Made by a program: the position numbers and the translations under genes. A stretch of 64,000 bases of DNA from Marchantia polymorpha subsp. ruderalis (lineage: Eukaryota > Streptophyta > Marchantiopsida > Marchantiales > Marchantiaceae): contig AP031351.1 of the NCBI GenBank assembly GCA_037833965.1, positions 22,270,501 to 22,334,500 of the forward strand, read 5' to 3'. This document shows positions 1 through 20,800 of the stretch, one piece after another. Within the stretch, counting starts at the first letter, position 1. Every line of letters starts with the position of its first letter. The notes beneath the pieces are model-generated. The model saw only the letters and a program-made list of their open reading frames with translations. It searched no databases and was not told where the DNA came from.

Positions 1-6264
<6,264 letters not shown>

Positions 6265-8578
6265 TTGTAATATAGAAAAACCTACACGAAGTACTCGGCA
6301 AATGTCGTACCACAGTGGCAAGCATGTGATTGTATACTATAAACAAAACGGAGTGTTTGTTTTCTCTCTTTTGGGCCCTGTTGAGCATAGTTCGACTTGA
6401 GTTCTAGCCAACATAGCTTTATGATAAGTACACGTCGGACACTGAGCAAGGACTATTGCTTTTCCAGAATTAGTTGGGCCTAGAGGTACACTCCTGCATT
6501 GTGAAATTGTGACCTGTAATGATTTCAAGGAAGTATGTTTCTGAGCTGAACGGGGAGCTACGTTTAATATTCGCCATTTGTCTTGTCCTGTATCTTGTTG
6601 TCCTCCTATGTACTTACGTTGCGTAGTAGTTGACTCAGAGGGAGGATGTGGGGATAACAATGAAACTTGGGGCTTTCGGTCATTCTATTTATAATGCTCT
6701 GTACCTGTTTGGTTTAGCAAGTCGCCTTAGCCTTCTGACAGCTTTTTTTTTCCCCTAAAGTATGCTGCACTTTTGGTGCGATTCTGTATAGTCTTGTAGT
6801 AGTAACTCGCTTCGTGTGATGCCCTTATATGCCCAAGATCTCGTTGGCATCACGGGATCTTGTTTTCCCTCGACGTTCACTCAACATGTTGCTGGAGATA
6901 GCTGCCCCTCTAGGGCATATCAATGGACTATTTCTTATTCACTTTCATCAGTAGCATTTTTCTGAAGGTCGATCCAAGAGAGTAATACTCCCGTTACGTA
7001 GTTTGGTTATGTGTTTCCAAACTAGTCTCGGATTGTGGTAAAGACTTCGGTGTAACGTGTTTACCTGTTCCGTTCATCGAGGGTACGAGGAGTGAAGCTT
7101 TACGGTAAACTAATATGATACACGAAGTTTACACCCTTACTTTTCATTGTGCAGTAACTATACACATCTGGCTGTTGTTCTCGCCAGCCTTGCGTCAAAG
7201 ACACTCATCCCTCTGTAACTCATCTTTGTTCGTTTTTAGTTTCACAGGAATATCATCAACTGTAAGTTAATTTTAATTGTAAGTCATTATAGAGAGTATT
7301 CTAAAACCTACCGAGGAGTGTCGTATATGTGCGTCTTAGATCCCACCCTCTGGATTTTTTAAGCTTAAAAGCAAAGGAAATATTAAGATGGTCATGTTTC
7401 TTTTACATCAAAGTTGGGTGGTCACAAGGAAATAAAACTTTCGAAGATACCATCAGGCCGAGTAAGACACAAACCAAGAGAATAACATCTTTTAATATAT
7501 AAATATGTATATAGAAATAATTTAAACCTCCACACTTACAAATTTTCCCGTTCCTTAGCGGTAAGAAAAGAACCTATGTCACTGAGAAAGGTATTGCATG
7601 TCATTGATGTCATGACTATGCCAGATGGATCAATACACACCCTATATATACGGTTTATACAAATGCAACCAGTCATCACTGATTTCATTGAGATTAGGAT
7701 TGATTTGACAAACGTCAAAATCTCTACCCTATATGGTCCCAATAAACAACTCAATATATAATTTTTTTACTTTAGCGGCCCTCGTTAGTAGATTTGGTGC
7801 AATGACACCATGGCGTAATGACAGCAGGTTCGTGATCGAGAAAGTGTATGAAGCATCGACATGACATCGACGTAGTTGACATGCACAAGAGTAATACACA
7901 ATCTGCTCGCACCTTGTAAACAAAAGAAGTACTGAATCACGGTTTGTAGTGGCCGACGGTTAAGGATAAGAGACAAAAAGCAACGTACGAAAAAGAGAGG
8001 GGAACAAGAACGAGTAGAAGAGCAACAGTGTACCGTAAACTGAAGAAGGAACCATGATTCGGAGGGAATGCAAGGGTGTACAGAAACTACATATAGGATT
8101 CATCAACTCCTCCAATTCATGTACGAAAGTTCTTCACTACAACATATCAGTGCGACATTAGCCGACCATGGATGTAAGAAAGAACTCTTTAAGCACTGTC
8201 CAGCTAGAATTGGCGCCACTTTGGTGGAGTTAACCAGAACGTTTAATGCTAACAACGCACAAGAATTCCAATCTACACCCTGCAGTATCAATGGCTCCAC
8301 TATACTAATTCCCCCATTAGTATCAACTTCAACAACAGCTGCATCTCCCTTGCCTACATAGGCTAACATCCTGTCTTCCAACAAACGAGTGACAGTTTTT
8401 CTCATCGTCCTGGCACAGACTTCGTAACTGTATCCCTTGATGACAATCTGGTTAAAGGCTTTCCATTACTTCCAGATCTATTTTATTTGTACTTGATGAA
8501 TCTTGGTGACTTATTGAGTGATGGGAGGAAAAAACGATACAAGTTGAATTCACTCCCTGAATATTATCATGTCTATCG
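6265..8578. other. Intergenic, no supported gene
   Basis: Sequence downstream of the helicase, presumably its 3'UTR followed by intergenic DNA. One minus-strand open frame stands out: from about 8462 down to 8103 (ATG at 8405) it reads without stops, with a conserved-looking stretch containing LLEDRMLAYVGKGDAAVVEVD. I do not recognise it. It has no clear splice partners and could be a gene fragment or chance. Nothing else in this interval is supportable. Confidence 0.5.
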
Positions 8579-8622
8579 TTTCATTATGACCGAACTATGA
8601 TGATAGTTCAGTCATAATGAAA
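8579..8622. repeat. 44-nt near-perfect inverted repeat (hairpin)
   Basis: The arms TTTCATTATGAC (8579-8590) and GTCATAATGAAA (8611-8622) are exact reverse complements. After one C/A mismatch the stem continues with GAACTAT / ATAGTTC around a 4-nt loop (GATG). No gene overlaps it. It could be the core of a small foldback element or a structured transcript; the sequence alone does not decide. Confidence 0.8.
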
Positions 8623-9639
8623 TGAGGTGATGAGTGATCAATCAACAAATGATCTTCAGCAAAAGATGATGGGATCTTTTTAATCATATACTCTTAGGAG
8701 TGAACTAAGTTCTTTTGGATATTTATGTTTATGGATGATGCAAACCGAAAATCCTATATCACCATGTAAGAGAGCTAGCAGAAAGCTTTCGTAGGCATAG
8801 ATGAACTTCGTATCTCCCGTGCATTGCTGAGTGTAAGAGTACTTCTCAGCTTGATGTGAATTCTTTGAAACATTTATCTCATAATATATGTGTGGATCGT
8901 GGATCATGGTTAAATGTGAATCATGGAACACCTCAAAGACATGAAATGAAACTGAGACAACAAAATTTTCAAAACTAGATATATGTAAAGTAGAAGATCT
9001 CAAGATAGGAAGATTATGGTGTGTTGGAACTAGGGCAAAGGCAAAACTCAAACAAATCTTCTTCAACAGATGTTGCTACCAACAAGTAAAAATATAAAGA
9101 TGAGTTGTTCGATGCCAACTATGATATCATCGGTTGGCATTTTGCACTTCATGTGAGCAAAAATTAGCTGAATCAATTAGCAAATGTGTATGAAATATGA
9201 CATGTATTATTTAGAGTTATTCTTTATAACTTACTTCATATCAAACATACAATTTTTATGTAAAATGATCAATCTGGTCTAAATAAAAACATTAAATTTG
9301 TGAAATTTTAGATATTTGATAATTGCATGCATACATCAAAAAATGGCTAATATATTGCAAACGTGACTAAAAATATGATCTTTGTATGTTATATCCATTT
9401 GATCATCAATGCAAAGTAATTGATTATGTGTTTTAGATTATGACTCAGAAAAAATCATTTGGAAGTAAGTAGTCACACAAATAGGAAGAACAACATTTTT
9501 TTATGGAGAAGTTCATATATCTTAATTTCACAATGAGAATGATTACTCGTCAATAAAGATTAGGTTTATTCTTAGAATAAATAAAAACATGTTCATTGTT
9601 AACAATAAAAAATTTATCTCTACACTACAATCTATTAGT

Positions 9640-10020
9640 TTAGAATTTTGTGAACATGTGGGTTTAGATCATGATATCAAATTGAGATATTGGAAATTAA
9701 AATTCATAGTAATAATGAGTTTTTGGAATTTAAACATAGTGATGAGTCGGATTCCAATATGAATTGTATACATACTTGAAAGTTGTATCATGTTTATTTT
9801 ATTGATGATTAATTTGAATTTTTGTGAAAAATATAATCTACAATGGAAATCTGAGATCTCTATTTATTTCAAGAAATGAAAGGAATAAGATGTGCATCAA
9901 ATTGAGACTTTTATCAACAGACAACAAGTCTAAATACATTTCTAGAGAATTTGAGATATATTGTGGGATGTAAGAGATAATTCGCCATCTCAATATAGTA
10001 TATATTCAGAACAAAATATA
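9640..10020 (+). mobile_element. Decayed Ty1/copia retrotransposon, integrase fragment
   Basis: Forward-strand conceptual translation, broken by stops and frame changes, follows the copia integrase order. There is a CEH-type zinc-finger remnant near 9650, an FIDD-like strand near 9800, and then the stretch TDNKSKYISREFEIYC at about 9918-9965. That last stretch matches the copia pattern TDNGGEY-S-EF-YC, and a IIRHL-like segment follows. The two Gly-Glu positions of the usual TDNGGE motif are changed and an in-frame stop follows, so it is inactive. No LTRs were identified. AT-rich erosion fits loss of methylated cytosines (inference). Confidence 0.6.
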
Positions 10021-12300
10021 TTACTCAAAGCTTTAAAACCATACAATTGGATATTCAGTAACGACAATGGGTGTTGATGTATCAATCAAGTCTATTAGGA
10101 TTGTTAATATTTTGTGCTAAACTTTATTCAATAAGTTGTGAAGATTAGAAGAAATAATTTTTATGATAAATATCATTAAGTCTAGCGAGGTTAGTTCCAT
10201 GCCTTAATTCGGGTTGAAACAAGATCGGCCAGCACGTTACAACGGTTTAGTGAATTTTGGATGCAATGCATAGAGTATATGCACCATAGAAGGTAGATCT
10301 AATATAAATCTTACACCCCCAAAAAATGGTATGAAAGGTAAAAGATTGTGGTATAACTTCAAATGTTGATTGATAATCGCGAGAGATGTTTAGTTCCGTG
10401 AATGCACATCATGTAACAAGGGGTTAAAACTCAGGCTCTAATACTGCTATTACTGACAAAGTATCAGTCGTAGGCTCATGGATCATCAAAACGTGTATAT
10501 TTTCGCCACATGAGTAATACCACGTTAGAGCAAGTTCATGTTACTCCTTTCAATCGCCGGTCTCTTTCATTTGCAACATCGCTCTGGCCGCGCCATCGAC
10601 TAAAGAGTAATTTCAACATCATTGACTACACTGCTGGGCTCCTGTCTTTAGGTCCAAGGTTACCGATCTACGGCAAAACTTTTCTCGTGCCAATACTGCG
10701 TATGCATGTGGATGTTCTTCCATTTTCGTGTTTACACGAACAACCTCTTATTCCTATATCTCCTGCCAAACATCCGAAGCCGAACCGACGCGTATGTATA
10801 CGAGGCGTATAGTCTCGAATCTGCTATATGGTCTAACTAGGATCCAGCTGCTGTCAATTTTAAAACTTTGATCGCGGTCAAATGTTGGCATAATTTGAGT
10901 ATTGCCAACAACTGATGTATCACAGATTGCAAACCTAGTATACTTAAAAGAGAACTGAGGTCAGTACGTTATCACTTTACTTAGGAATTACTAGACCAGC
11001 AAGACAAGAGATAACCGTCTGCGCCCCGAGGCCTAAAAGCATCACACATGCGAGCTCAACGTATGAGACGGCATACCCACGTGGTCGGTGTTACTTAATC
11101 CTGTGAGTCAACAGACAGTCTACTTTCAAAGAGATGCCTGGCCCAGATCATTTGACCACTTGTTTACTTCACGTAACCAGGCCTCGAGTAGCTTATGATG
11201 AGGCAAATTGTGACGCGAAGTATACACATGCTCAACATCGCCGGGGCCGAAGTGAATTGTTAACTTTCTTCTCAATAGCAGCAACGATCTTGCACCTTGC
11301 AACTTATCGACATCTTCAGATACTGTGTGACAACTCCAATCGAAGATTGAGTCGAGTTCTTCGGACAAAACCAAAAGCGTGGATGGTCCCCCTTGCAGGC
11401 TTTGAAGGAAAAAACTACTTCAGCCACAATGACCTAGTTTACTAGTAGCAAGTATGAGGAATCTGTTCTTTGAATAGTGAAACGGTTCCCATGTCGACGT
11501 GGACGAAGTCTCAACAAGACGCTCAACCCTATACCTTCCGTGAATGACAACAATCCCTGCGAAGAGATTAGAACTATCTACAATACTTCAGCGGTCATTA
11601 CTTGACGCCATGCATCATAATTTTATCCATCTAATCAACCCATCTTAGAATCATGCCACTATTCCTTCCGTCGTCGAGATGAAATTCTGACGTTCACGAG
11701 TAGATGTAGATGCAATCGGTGAGCGATCATCCGCAGCAAAATGACAATTAACTTAAAAGAACAACTGTCATTGAAGAAAGTTCATGCCTGTAACTATAAG
11801 GTATTGGAACAGCAGAGATGAATTGAATGCTTCCAGAATTTCGATGCAACCCGCCACAATCAGCGGCCAAGGTATGATCAAATTACCTTTATACAATTGT
11901 GTATTGTAAACCAGGACAATCTACAAATCGACTGCATCCCTCAAAGCAGGCACCGATTCCTCGCCTTCAAGGATAGAGGGCATATACATGAGGCAGACGT
12001 GTATCCATTGGAAGGCCAAGCATGCAAGGCAATTCAAGAAATGAGCGCCTTACTTCATCAAGGTACGACACTACCAACTGGAAACAGCCAGTTGATGTAG
12101 AAGTGCAGATAACCTTACTTCACAATTGTAAACAGAATCTTGTCCTGAAGTTATATGGCCAAAAACCAAAACGATAGTTTTGAAATCGGGACAGGTAAAC
12201 TAGCCACTTCAAAAAATATACAAACTATGGAAAAGAAATAAGAGTTTCGCAAGGCCTAATCGGGCTCAAATTGAGAAGCTGATGAGCCATCCTGGAAGAG
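10021..12300. other. Intergenic, moderate-GC patch without an assignable gene
   Basis: Between about 10.4 and 12.3 kb the base composition rises to that of the gene islands, and a few 60-100-codon open frames occur on both strands (for example 11126-11374 on minus and 10510-10812 on plus). None carries a recognisable domain and most lack a convincing ATG or splice context. It could be an old gene remnant, a lineage-specific gene or a non-coding transcript. I cannot support a coding call. Confidence 0.4.
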
Positions 12301-12483
12301 ATGCTGATCAACAACAAAAGGGCTATTTAAATGAAGAGAACCTTGCTTGAGAAGAAGAGCCATGGACATGACCTATGTACAGAAAGGAGACGGCACGATC
12401 TATATACAAAAAATCAGCCCAATTGCATCGCACATTCTTTGGTCTCCTGTGAGTTTCCTTTTCGCATCTAGCGAACGGATTAT

Positions 12484-13965
<1,482 letters not shown>

Positions 13966-13992
13966 TCGTGCGGCTACCTGCTCGGTCCAACC

Positions 13993-14000
13993 CTATATAG
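13993..14000 (-). promoter_or_regulatory. TATA-box-like site upstream of ATG8
   Basis: CTATATAG lies in GC-rich context about 1.1 kb upstream of the ATG8 start codon. The motif is palindromic, but the CT-rich leader and coding frame lie on its minus-strand side. This suggests a minus-strand transcription start around 13960-13970 (inference). Confidence 0.45.
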
Positions 14001-14109
14001 CCCATCGCTCCATTCGCACGCTTTTGTTTTTACTCTCCTGCTCTCCTGGAAACGGCGTGAGTTCGCCTTTTTCCACCCCATGGGTTCTCTCCCAACCAAT
14101 CGCATAATT

Positions 14110-17100
14110 CTCTCCGGATAAATCTTTGCATTTGCCACCTCCTTCGCCGTTTTCCATTTCATCTTCCCCGAGTAAGTCCCCGATCCGAGTCCCATACCTT
14201 GCGTATTTACGATGAGCCTGATTTCTCTATGCTTGTAGACTTGGTCAACTTCCGGTGCAATACATCGCCAGAAAGAATTGATTACCCAAGATAGTACGCT
14301 ACGTAGCAACACCAATCCAATAGATAACATGTGATTTATTGCTTCGTAATCACTTTTACTGCGCTAAGACCTCTATAAATGTAATACACGTCATGAAGGG
14401 ACTTAGTGGTGATCCTTCCTACAGGAAAGTGAATAAAGGTAGCGATGTCAAGAATGCATGTTTGACGAAGGTAAGAAACTCTTTCCCGTTTCCAACAGTT
14501 CGACGATAACCTCAATTTCAATTTAGAGTACAATCAATGTCTAATATTTACCGTGTTTGCATCTATTCAAAAAAACGTCGAACAAAATCTACTAGAACAT
14601 GTGACAATTGAAAGACATGTGAATTTCGTATTTGTCATTATAAATCATTATGAACATGTTAAAAACTAATATTGATGAGCCTCACTTACATCAAAATCAC
14701 TTCCAAAATAATACTTCTACAAAATAAATAGATAGACATGTATTCCTATATATTTTAGAAATTACAAGATTGAACATCCAAAATCTTATAATTTCATAAT
14801 TCCATATGACTCAAAGACTAATCAATTTTGAATCTAAGTAGTAAAAGACATTGAAAATAAAACAAAATTGATCATATACTAAAATTAAGGATAATTGAAC
14901 ATTTTTTAATGACATATAGCAATAAAGAATACAAAATATAGAAGATATATAATCTAATCAATTAGATTTTAGATAAGACATATCTAAAATTCAAAAATCA
15001 AAGAATTAATAATCCAAATGTTACTTATTTTCATGTTTTTACTAATATTATTAAACATAGAAAAAATCTCTTTGACTTAATGTCTACATTAGCATCAAGA
15101 ACTACAATTATAATTCTGAATATGAATTTTTTTCCTATAATTTATAAGTAAGTACATCTTTTTTAAAGTTAGCAACATTCGATTTCAAAAGAAATTGTTA
15201 GATACAAGAATTTTAAATGATTAGAATTCAGATACAAAATATTTCTGATGTTACTTTTTTAGTTTATTCTTCAATGGAAAAAAAACATGCTGTGAGGGTA
15301 CGATGATTTATATTAGATAATACATTAACCTATATATTTTAGACCTTTATGTGATGTCTTGCTTAACGGTAGTTGACTTTCATAACTTACAAGTAATTAG
15401 CTCACAAAAGGTGTATTTTTTTCAACGATGGACTTGTGATTTTTACTCAATTATCATTTTTTCTATTTGATAATAAGATTAAGAACGTGAATTAACATTC
15501 CTTATATAGAAAAATAAAATAATTTCAAGCTTTTATGATTATTATCATTTTTACAAAAGATCTATAAACGAATAAGATGAAAACAAAAGCATAGTTAAAA
15601 AACAAGAAAAGTTCAGTACTATTTAGATCTCAATTGATGTGTGCATTTTAAATTGAAAACATATGTATTTCAAACTATAACATTGTATTTTCATGATTTT
15701 TTGATTTTGAAAGCTGAATTACAAAAAAACACGACTTACTATATAATGTCGGTTTGATACTAGTATTAATATGATTTTTAACCAATATATTGTATATATG
15801 TAAGGTATCATCTACTTTAAAATGATGTACCCTGCCTTATATATATTATATGCGGATATGAAAAAATAAAATCATGAAAAAAATATAAAACCTCGGTTAA
15901 ATAAGGATCAATGTCATCAATTGTCAATGATAAATGAATGAAAATTTTGAAAAAACAAGAAAAACACAACAAAATCCAAAACTAGATTCAATACATTTTA
16001 AATGACAAAGATATTCAATTCATGACATAATACAACAAAATTTCTAACATTATTTTTTAATGAACATAATGAAAATAGCACAAGGTAATTAAATATTTTG
16101 GTCAAAGATTATTTATATATATTATAATTATAAATTTATCAAAAACGGAAAAATGGTTAGTTCAAATTATTTCTTTGAATGTTAAGAAAAATATTTGAAA
16201 AATTTCAAGCACTATAATTAAAAAAATTAAAGAATTTTTATAATCTTAACGAAATAAAAATTCAAGAAAGAACTATATGTATCAGGCTATTCATATGTAA
16301 AAGTCCTAATTACTCATAAGTACAATAATTGACATCAAGTTTTTGATGTGTTAATAATCTTATTGATTTGAGTGAAAGATATCATCTTCACTTTGCTTAC
16401 ACCTTTATGAACCAACGTAGCATGAAATGTAATATAAACATGACTGTCGATATGATATATTTCAAGAATGATAGAAGAACATGAATGCTTGGAAATATGT
16501 GAGATAAAGTTTGAATGCAATGTCAAAACTCTATAAGTTTTATCATTGCATGTTGTAATGAAGATGTGCTACAGATCTTGAAATCTTACTACATTTGAAA
16601 CAGAATTATTAGATTCTTTGGCTTTGAGCACTAATCACGCAATATAGAATTGGTTTAGAATAAAATAAGGATTTGTTTGATTATGAAATTGCATTGAAGT
16701 TTTTTTATTTGAGGTAAATATGTTTGTTTTGAAGTAAGAAACTATAAACTATTTATAAAAGATACCAAATGAAAAGACCTCACATTCAAATGAAATACTA
16801 TCGAAGTACCTGTTCATCAAGACAAAAATTAAAATTCATTGAAATTGAAAAAAAGTCATATGAAGCTAAACGTATGACAAAAGTATGGTTTCTAAAAAAT
16901 TTACAAGTGAAAAAAATAAATAAACATATATTCTTTTGTACTTAATAGATAAAACTAAAAAGTTAACACAATCAGAAGTTTAAAGTTTCTTCCAGTTATA
17001 AAGAAAGGGCAAGAATACAAAAGTAATGCTATCAACAAATATTTTGTATTATCTGAGGATTTATTTTAAGTTGCTAGTATACAAATCATAGATCAATTTC

Positions 17101-17639
17101 ATGCAACAAAATATGCAACATTTGAATGAAATGAAATTCAAATGGTTTTTAAACTATTTGAAATCATTTCTGACACGAAGGACAATTTAGTTTATGACAT
17201 CAGAATAATTATGTGCATAAGCAAAATTATTTTAAATAAAATATTTCAATAGAATCTATAAAATGAGGGTGTTTAATCAAATTTAACTTGAAGCCTTAAC
17301 CAAGATAAAGAATGCAATATTAAAAACTATTAAATTTTTGTTGATTTTATTTGTTAGAATGTTATTTATCGAAGTGTAATAATCATTTATCATATTATTG
17401 ATTTTGATGTTTTTTTATGCTCATAGAAAATCATATAGCCTTATGAAATTTTTTATGTGTTTTTGAAAGCATATTTTGAAATGCAAATACATACTTTCAA
17501 ATGACTTTTTCAACTCAAAGTTTTGAAATGAATGTTACACAATGAAAAACTATATCAAACTTGAATTTGATTTGATGTGTTCACAAATCTTAATTACAAT
17601 ATTTTATTATTTCACATATATTGGTATAAATATCATAAA
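14110..17639. other. AT-rich desert, no gene except a retroelement relic
   Basis: After about 14560 the sequence is extremely AT-rich with stops in all frames and few open frames over 60 codons. No gene is seen. One open frame on the minus strand (16335-16526) is listed separately as a possible copia RNase H relic. Confidence 0.7.
16335..16526 (-). mobile_element. Possible decayed Ty1/copia RNase H C-terminal fragment
   Basis: The minus-strand frame contains YHIDSHVYITFHATLVHKG and then VSKVKMISFTQINKII. This resembles the end of copia RNase H domains, where a HID...H segment is followed by KG, a (I/V)KV stretch, IS-T and an ADI-TK-like tail. The canonical ADIFTK motif is replaced by NKIINTSK. 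Neighbouring RT or RNase H motifs were not found, so this call rests on about 35 residues only. Confidence 0.35.
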
Positions 17640-17821
17640 TTAAAATAGGAAGCGGCTAGTTATCCTTCACTTAGGCTAATTAGCCCTCATTATTCTATAC
17701 GCAATTTTCTTCTTGATTGATGAAAGGTAGTAGTGATGTTGGAACAATCAAATAAGAACGTATAGTAAGGTGAGGGCTAATTAACCCTAAGTGAGCGATT
17801 ACTAGACCTTCCCTTAAAATA
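17640..17821. mobile_element. MITE, 166 bp, with 8-bp target site duplication
   Basis: The element spans 17648-17813, flanked on both sides by TTAAAATA (17640-17647 and 17814-17821), an exact 8-bp duplication. Its ends form an imperfect terminal inverted repeat of about 50 bp. The left arm has CTAGTTATC, TTCACTTAGG and CTAATTAGCCCTCA. The reverse complement of the right arm has CTAGTAATC, CTCACTTAGGG and TTAATTAGCCCTCA. No coding capacity. An 8-bp duplication is known for hAT and some other DNA transposon superfamilies; the outer termini (GGAAG / GGGAAG) do not settle the class. Confidence 0.85.
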
Positions 17822-20800
17822 ATATTTTTTATATAGATTTTTACACAAAAACACAAATATTTCCTTAAAAAGATTCATTATTTAATTTAGCCAATATTTT
17901 ATTTTTTAACTTATGTCATAGATGAAATTCAAAAGTTTAACTATTGAAATGCAAATGCAAACTTATTTGCTAGTCTCCATGATACATGATATATATCAAA
18001 AATATATACTTATGAATTATAAAAAAGTTGAAGAATTTTTTTTTATCAATAAATGATTCTCGCTTTCAGATTAGAACTAAATTTATCCCAAAATTTATAT
18101 TTTTTAATAAAAAACTAAAACAAACACTGCAAATTTTTCAATATATGTGATATATGTGATATATATAAAAAATATGAGAATCATCATAAGAAATGATTAT
18201 AAAAATGTGTACAAATGGCTAAAATTGAAATTTAACAATACAAATATAAAATGTTCAAATTACACAATTGCATGATAAAATTTGGCATAAATTTATCATT
18301 TTTATTTGAAAAATTGTGAAAAATGTGTAAGCAAAATTTGAAAAATTTAATTGACATGTGTATTCAACATTGTGAAATATGTAATAATGTTGTACAACAA
18401 CATTGAATGATTAAAAAAACCAAAACAAAAATAATGATCTTCAACTAATACATCTATGCACGTAATATTTGAATTTGAAATTAGCAAATGAGTTGATCTT
18501 CAAGAGAAATTGAGATATGTTATTACTTATAACTTTAAAAATGACTTTTATTATTTCAAATGTAATTTTATGTAAATTCTCTTATGTTCCTATTTTACTT
18601 GAATCTAGTCTTGTTAAGTTTAATCATGAGTTTTACTAATCCAAATTTTTACTATATCTGATGTTATAAAATTTATTTTATATGATTATACCATACCATT
18701 TTATAAAGATAAAATTTACATGATTTCTATCTACAAATATTTGCAAAATTCATAACAAGAATAATCATAATAAATTGTAAGTTAATAAGATCATGATTTA
18801 GGGTAATGAACAAATTTTTAATTCCAAAAAAACATTTCATAGACTTGAATGACAGAATATGTATCACATATGTTCATCATGTATTACATTAGGTCTTTTT
18901 TATAAATAATATTTTATTTTTTAAAACAAACAAATTAGTTTTCAAAAGAACAAACTTATAACATATTAATCTCTTATATAATATGATTTTGAGTTAAATT
19001 AGCAATTTGCTTAGACTTCGAGATAATAAAATTTGTATGCATCTAGCAATAATATAACTATTTGAAAAAATTAACATAGTTATGTTTATTAATAACCAAA
19101 CAAATAACTTCAACACAAATGGCGTCAGTAAAAACTCAGTTCATGAACTTTATAAAACAAATCTCACGCATATATGTTTGAAATCAAAATCAAGGATATC
19201 CATAAGTGTAAATGTTTTGAATTGCAAAAACTTGGATGGGATGATTTTTTATAAGATTTCAATTAAAATCATCAAAATCTAAGTCATATTAGTGTGAGTG
19301 AAGAAGTCAGTAATATTATCTTAGTGTAAGATTAGTATGATAAAATGTTGTAGGTAGTAGAAAAAAGTGAAATAAAAACTTGGTCTTCACATAAGTGATA
19401 CAATTTGTTATGTTTATATTTTTTTTAATAAAATCATTCAAAGAGAAGAAATGCTCATAGAGACATAGTTTACAAACTACATCAACAGGTCTAAATCCTA
19501 TATTTTTGAATTAGAAAAAAAAGTTTTTCATATGTATTTCTATTTTGACATGCAATGTATGCATATATAATTATCTCTACGCAATTTGAATATATTTGAC
19601 TTTGAATTTCAATATGCAAATGAAATTTACTAACTTAAATGGATAAAGTTAAATAGTCCATGCTAGTGCAAGTGAGATTTTTTTTAAAACATGTACTTGG
19701 CTGCAAAACAATATAACATGAACAATGAAATCCATGTATAAAGTCTACTTAAGGGAGTAATTAAAAAATAGTATTCATGCAAATGATCACAATTTATAGA
19801 TTGATATGCAAATTCTTGATAATTTTAGACTTCTTTTTTTAAATAAAAAATAGTATAATTTGTGTTGAAATTCAAGATGTGATGGGTGTAATCATTTTTT
19901 GAATTTTTATTCACTAACTATGATATAATGCATGATAAATGACACAATTTTGAGTTATTTTTAATAAAACATAGTTGGTGACTACTGAATAAGAAACCTA
20001 ATCCAAAAATAAGTGTAAATATAACTATTAATTATTTTGTTTGAAAAAATACATAAAAATGAAGTAATAGTTCTTGTGATCTGATTTTTCATTTTTCATT
20101 TTTTGGATGAAGATGAATGACAAAAATTAAAACTACGGTTTTTGGATCAACCGTTGTTTAAACAGAATTCGTAGCAAAATAATGTATCTATTTTAAAATA
20201 TAAGCAATATTTTCAAATGAAATTTTTTAAGTAAAATCTGATAGTGATTTTTACATCAATATCATATGACTTTTACATACTATAGTATGTCTATCTAAAC
20301 GTGTCTTCAACATGACGGATTCAAATATATTTAAGTGAATTTTGGTGGTAAAATTTTACATAAATTTGACAAATCAGAAATTTAACTTAAGTCTAAACAA
20401 ATAAATTTGAAGTGTGCGTCATTGTTTGAAAATCACAAATCCAATGTATAAATAATTTGATTGAAAGATAAAATTAAAAAAACAATCCTGGTGTTGAAAT
20501 AATCAAAATCTATTGTCTAAGATGGTATCAATCATCTTCCACTATTCTAGCCATGATAAGTAAGTACATTTTTATATTAATAAAAATAGATTGAAATTTG
20601 TGAAGTACATTATTAAGTATGGAGAGCATGGTAGAATATACTATCTATTATGATGATTGGTTAGACAACACAACTTGATGTTTATAATATGCAAGTTTGA
20701 AATAAAATAAATACTAAAACCTATTTTATTCACTTGAAAACGGATGCTTCAATTCAAACTATTTTTTATAAAATATGCGTAGATTATATATTGTTAGATA

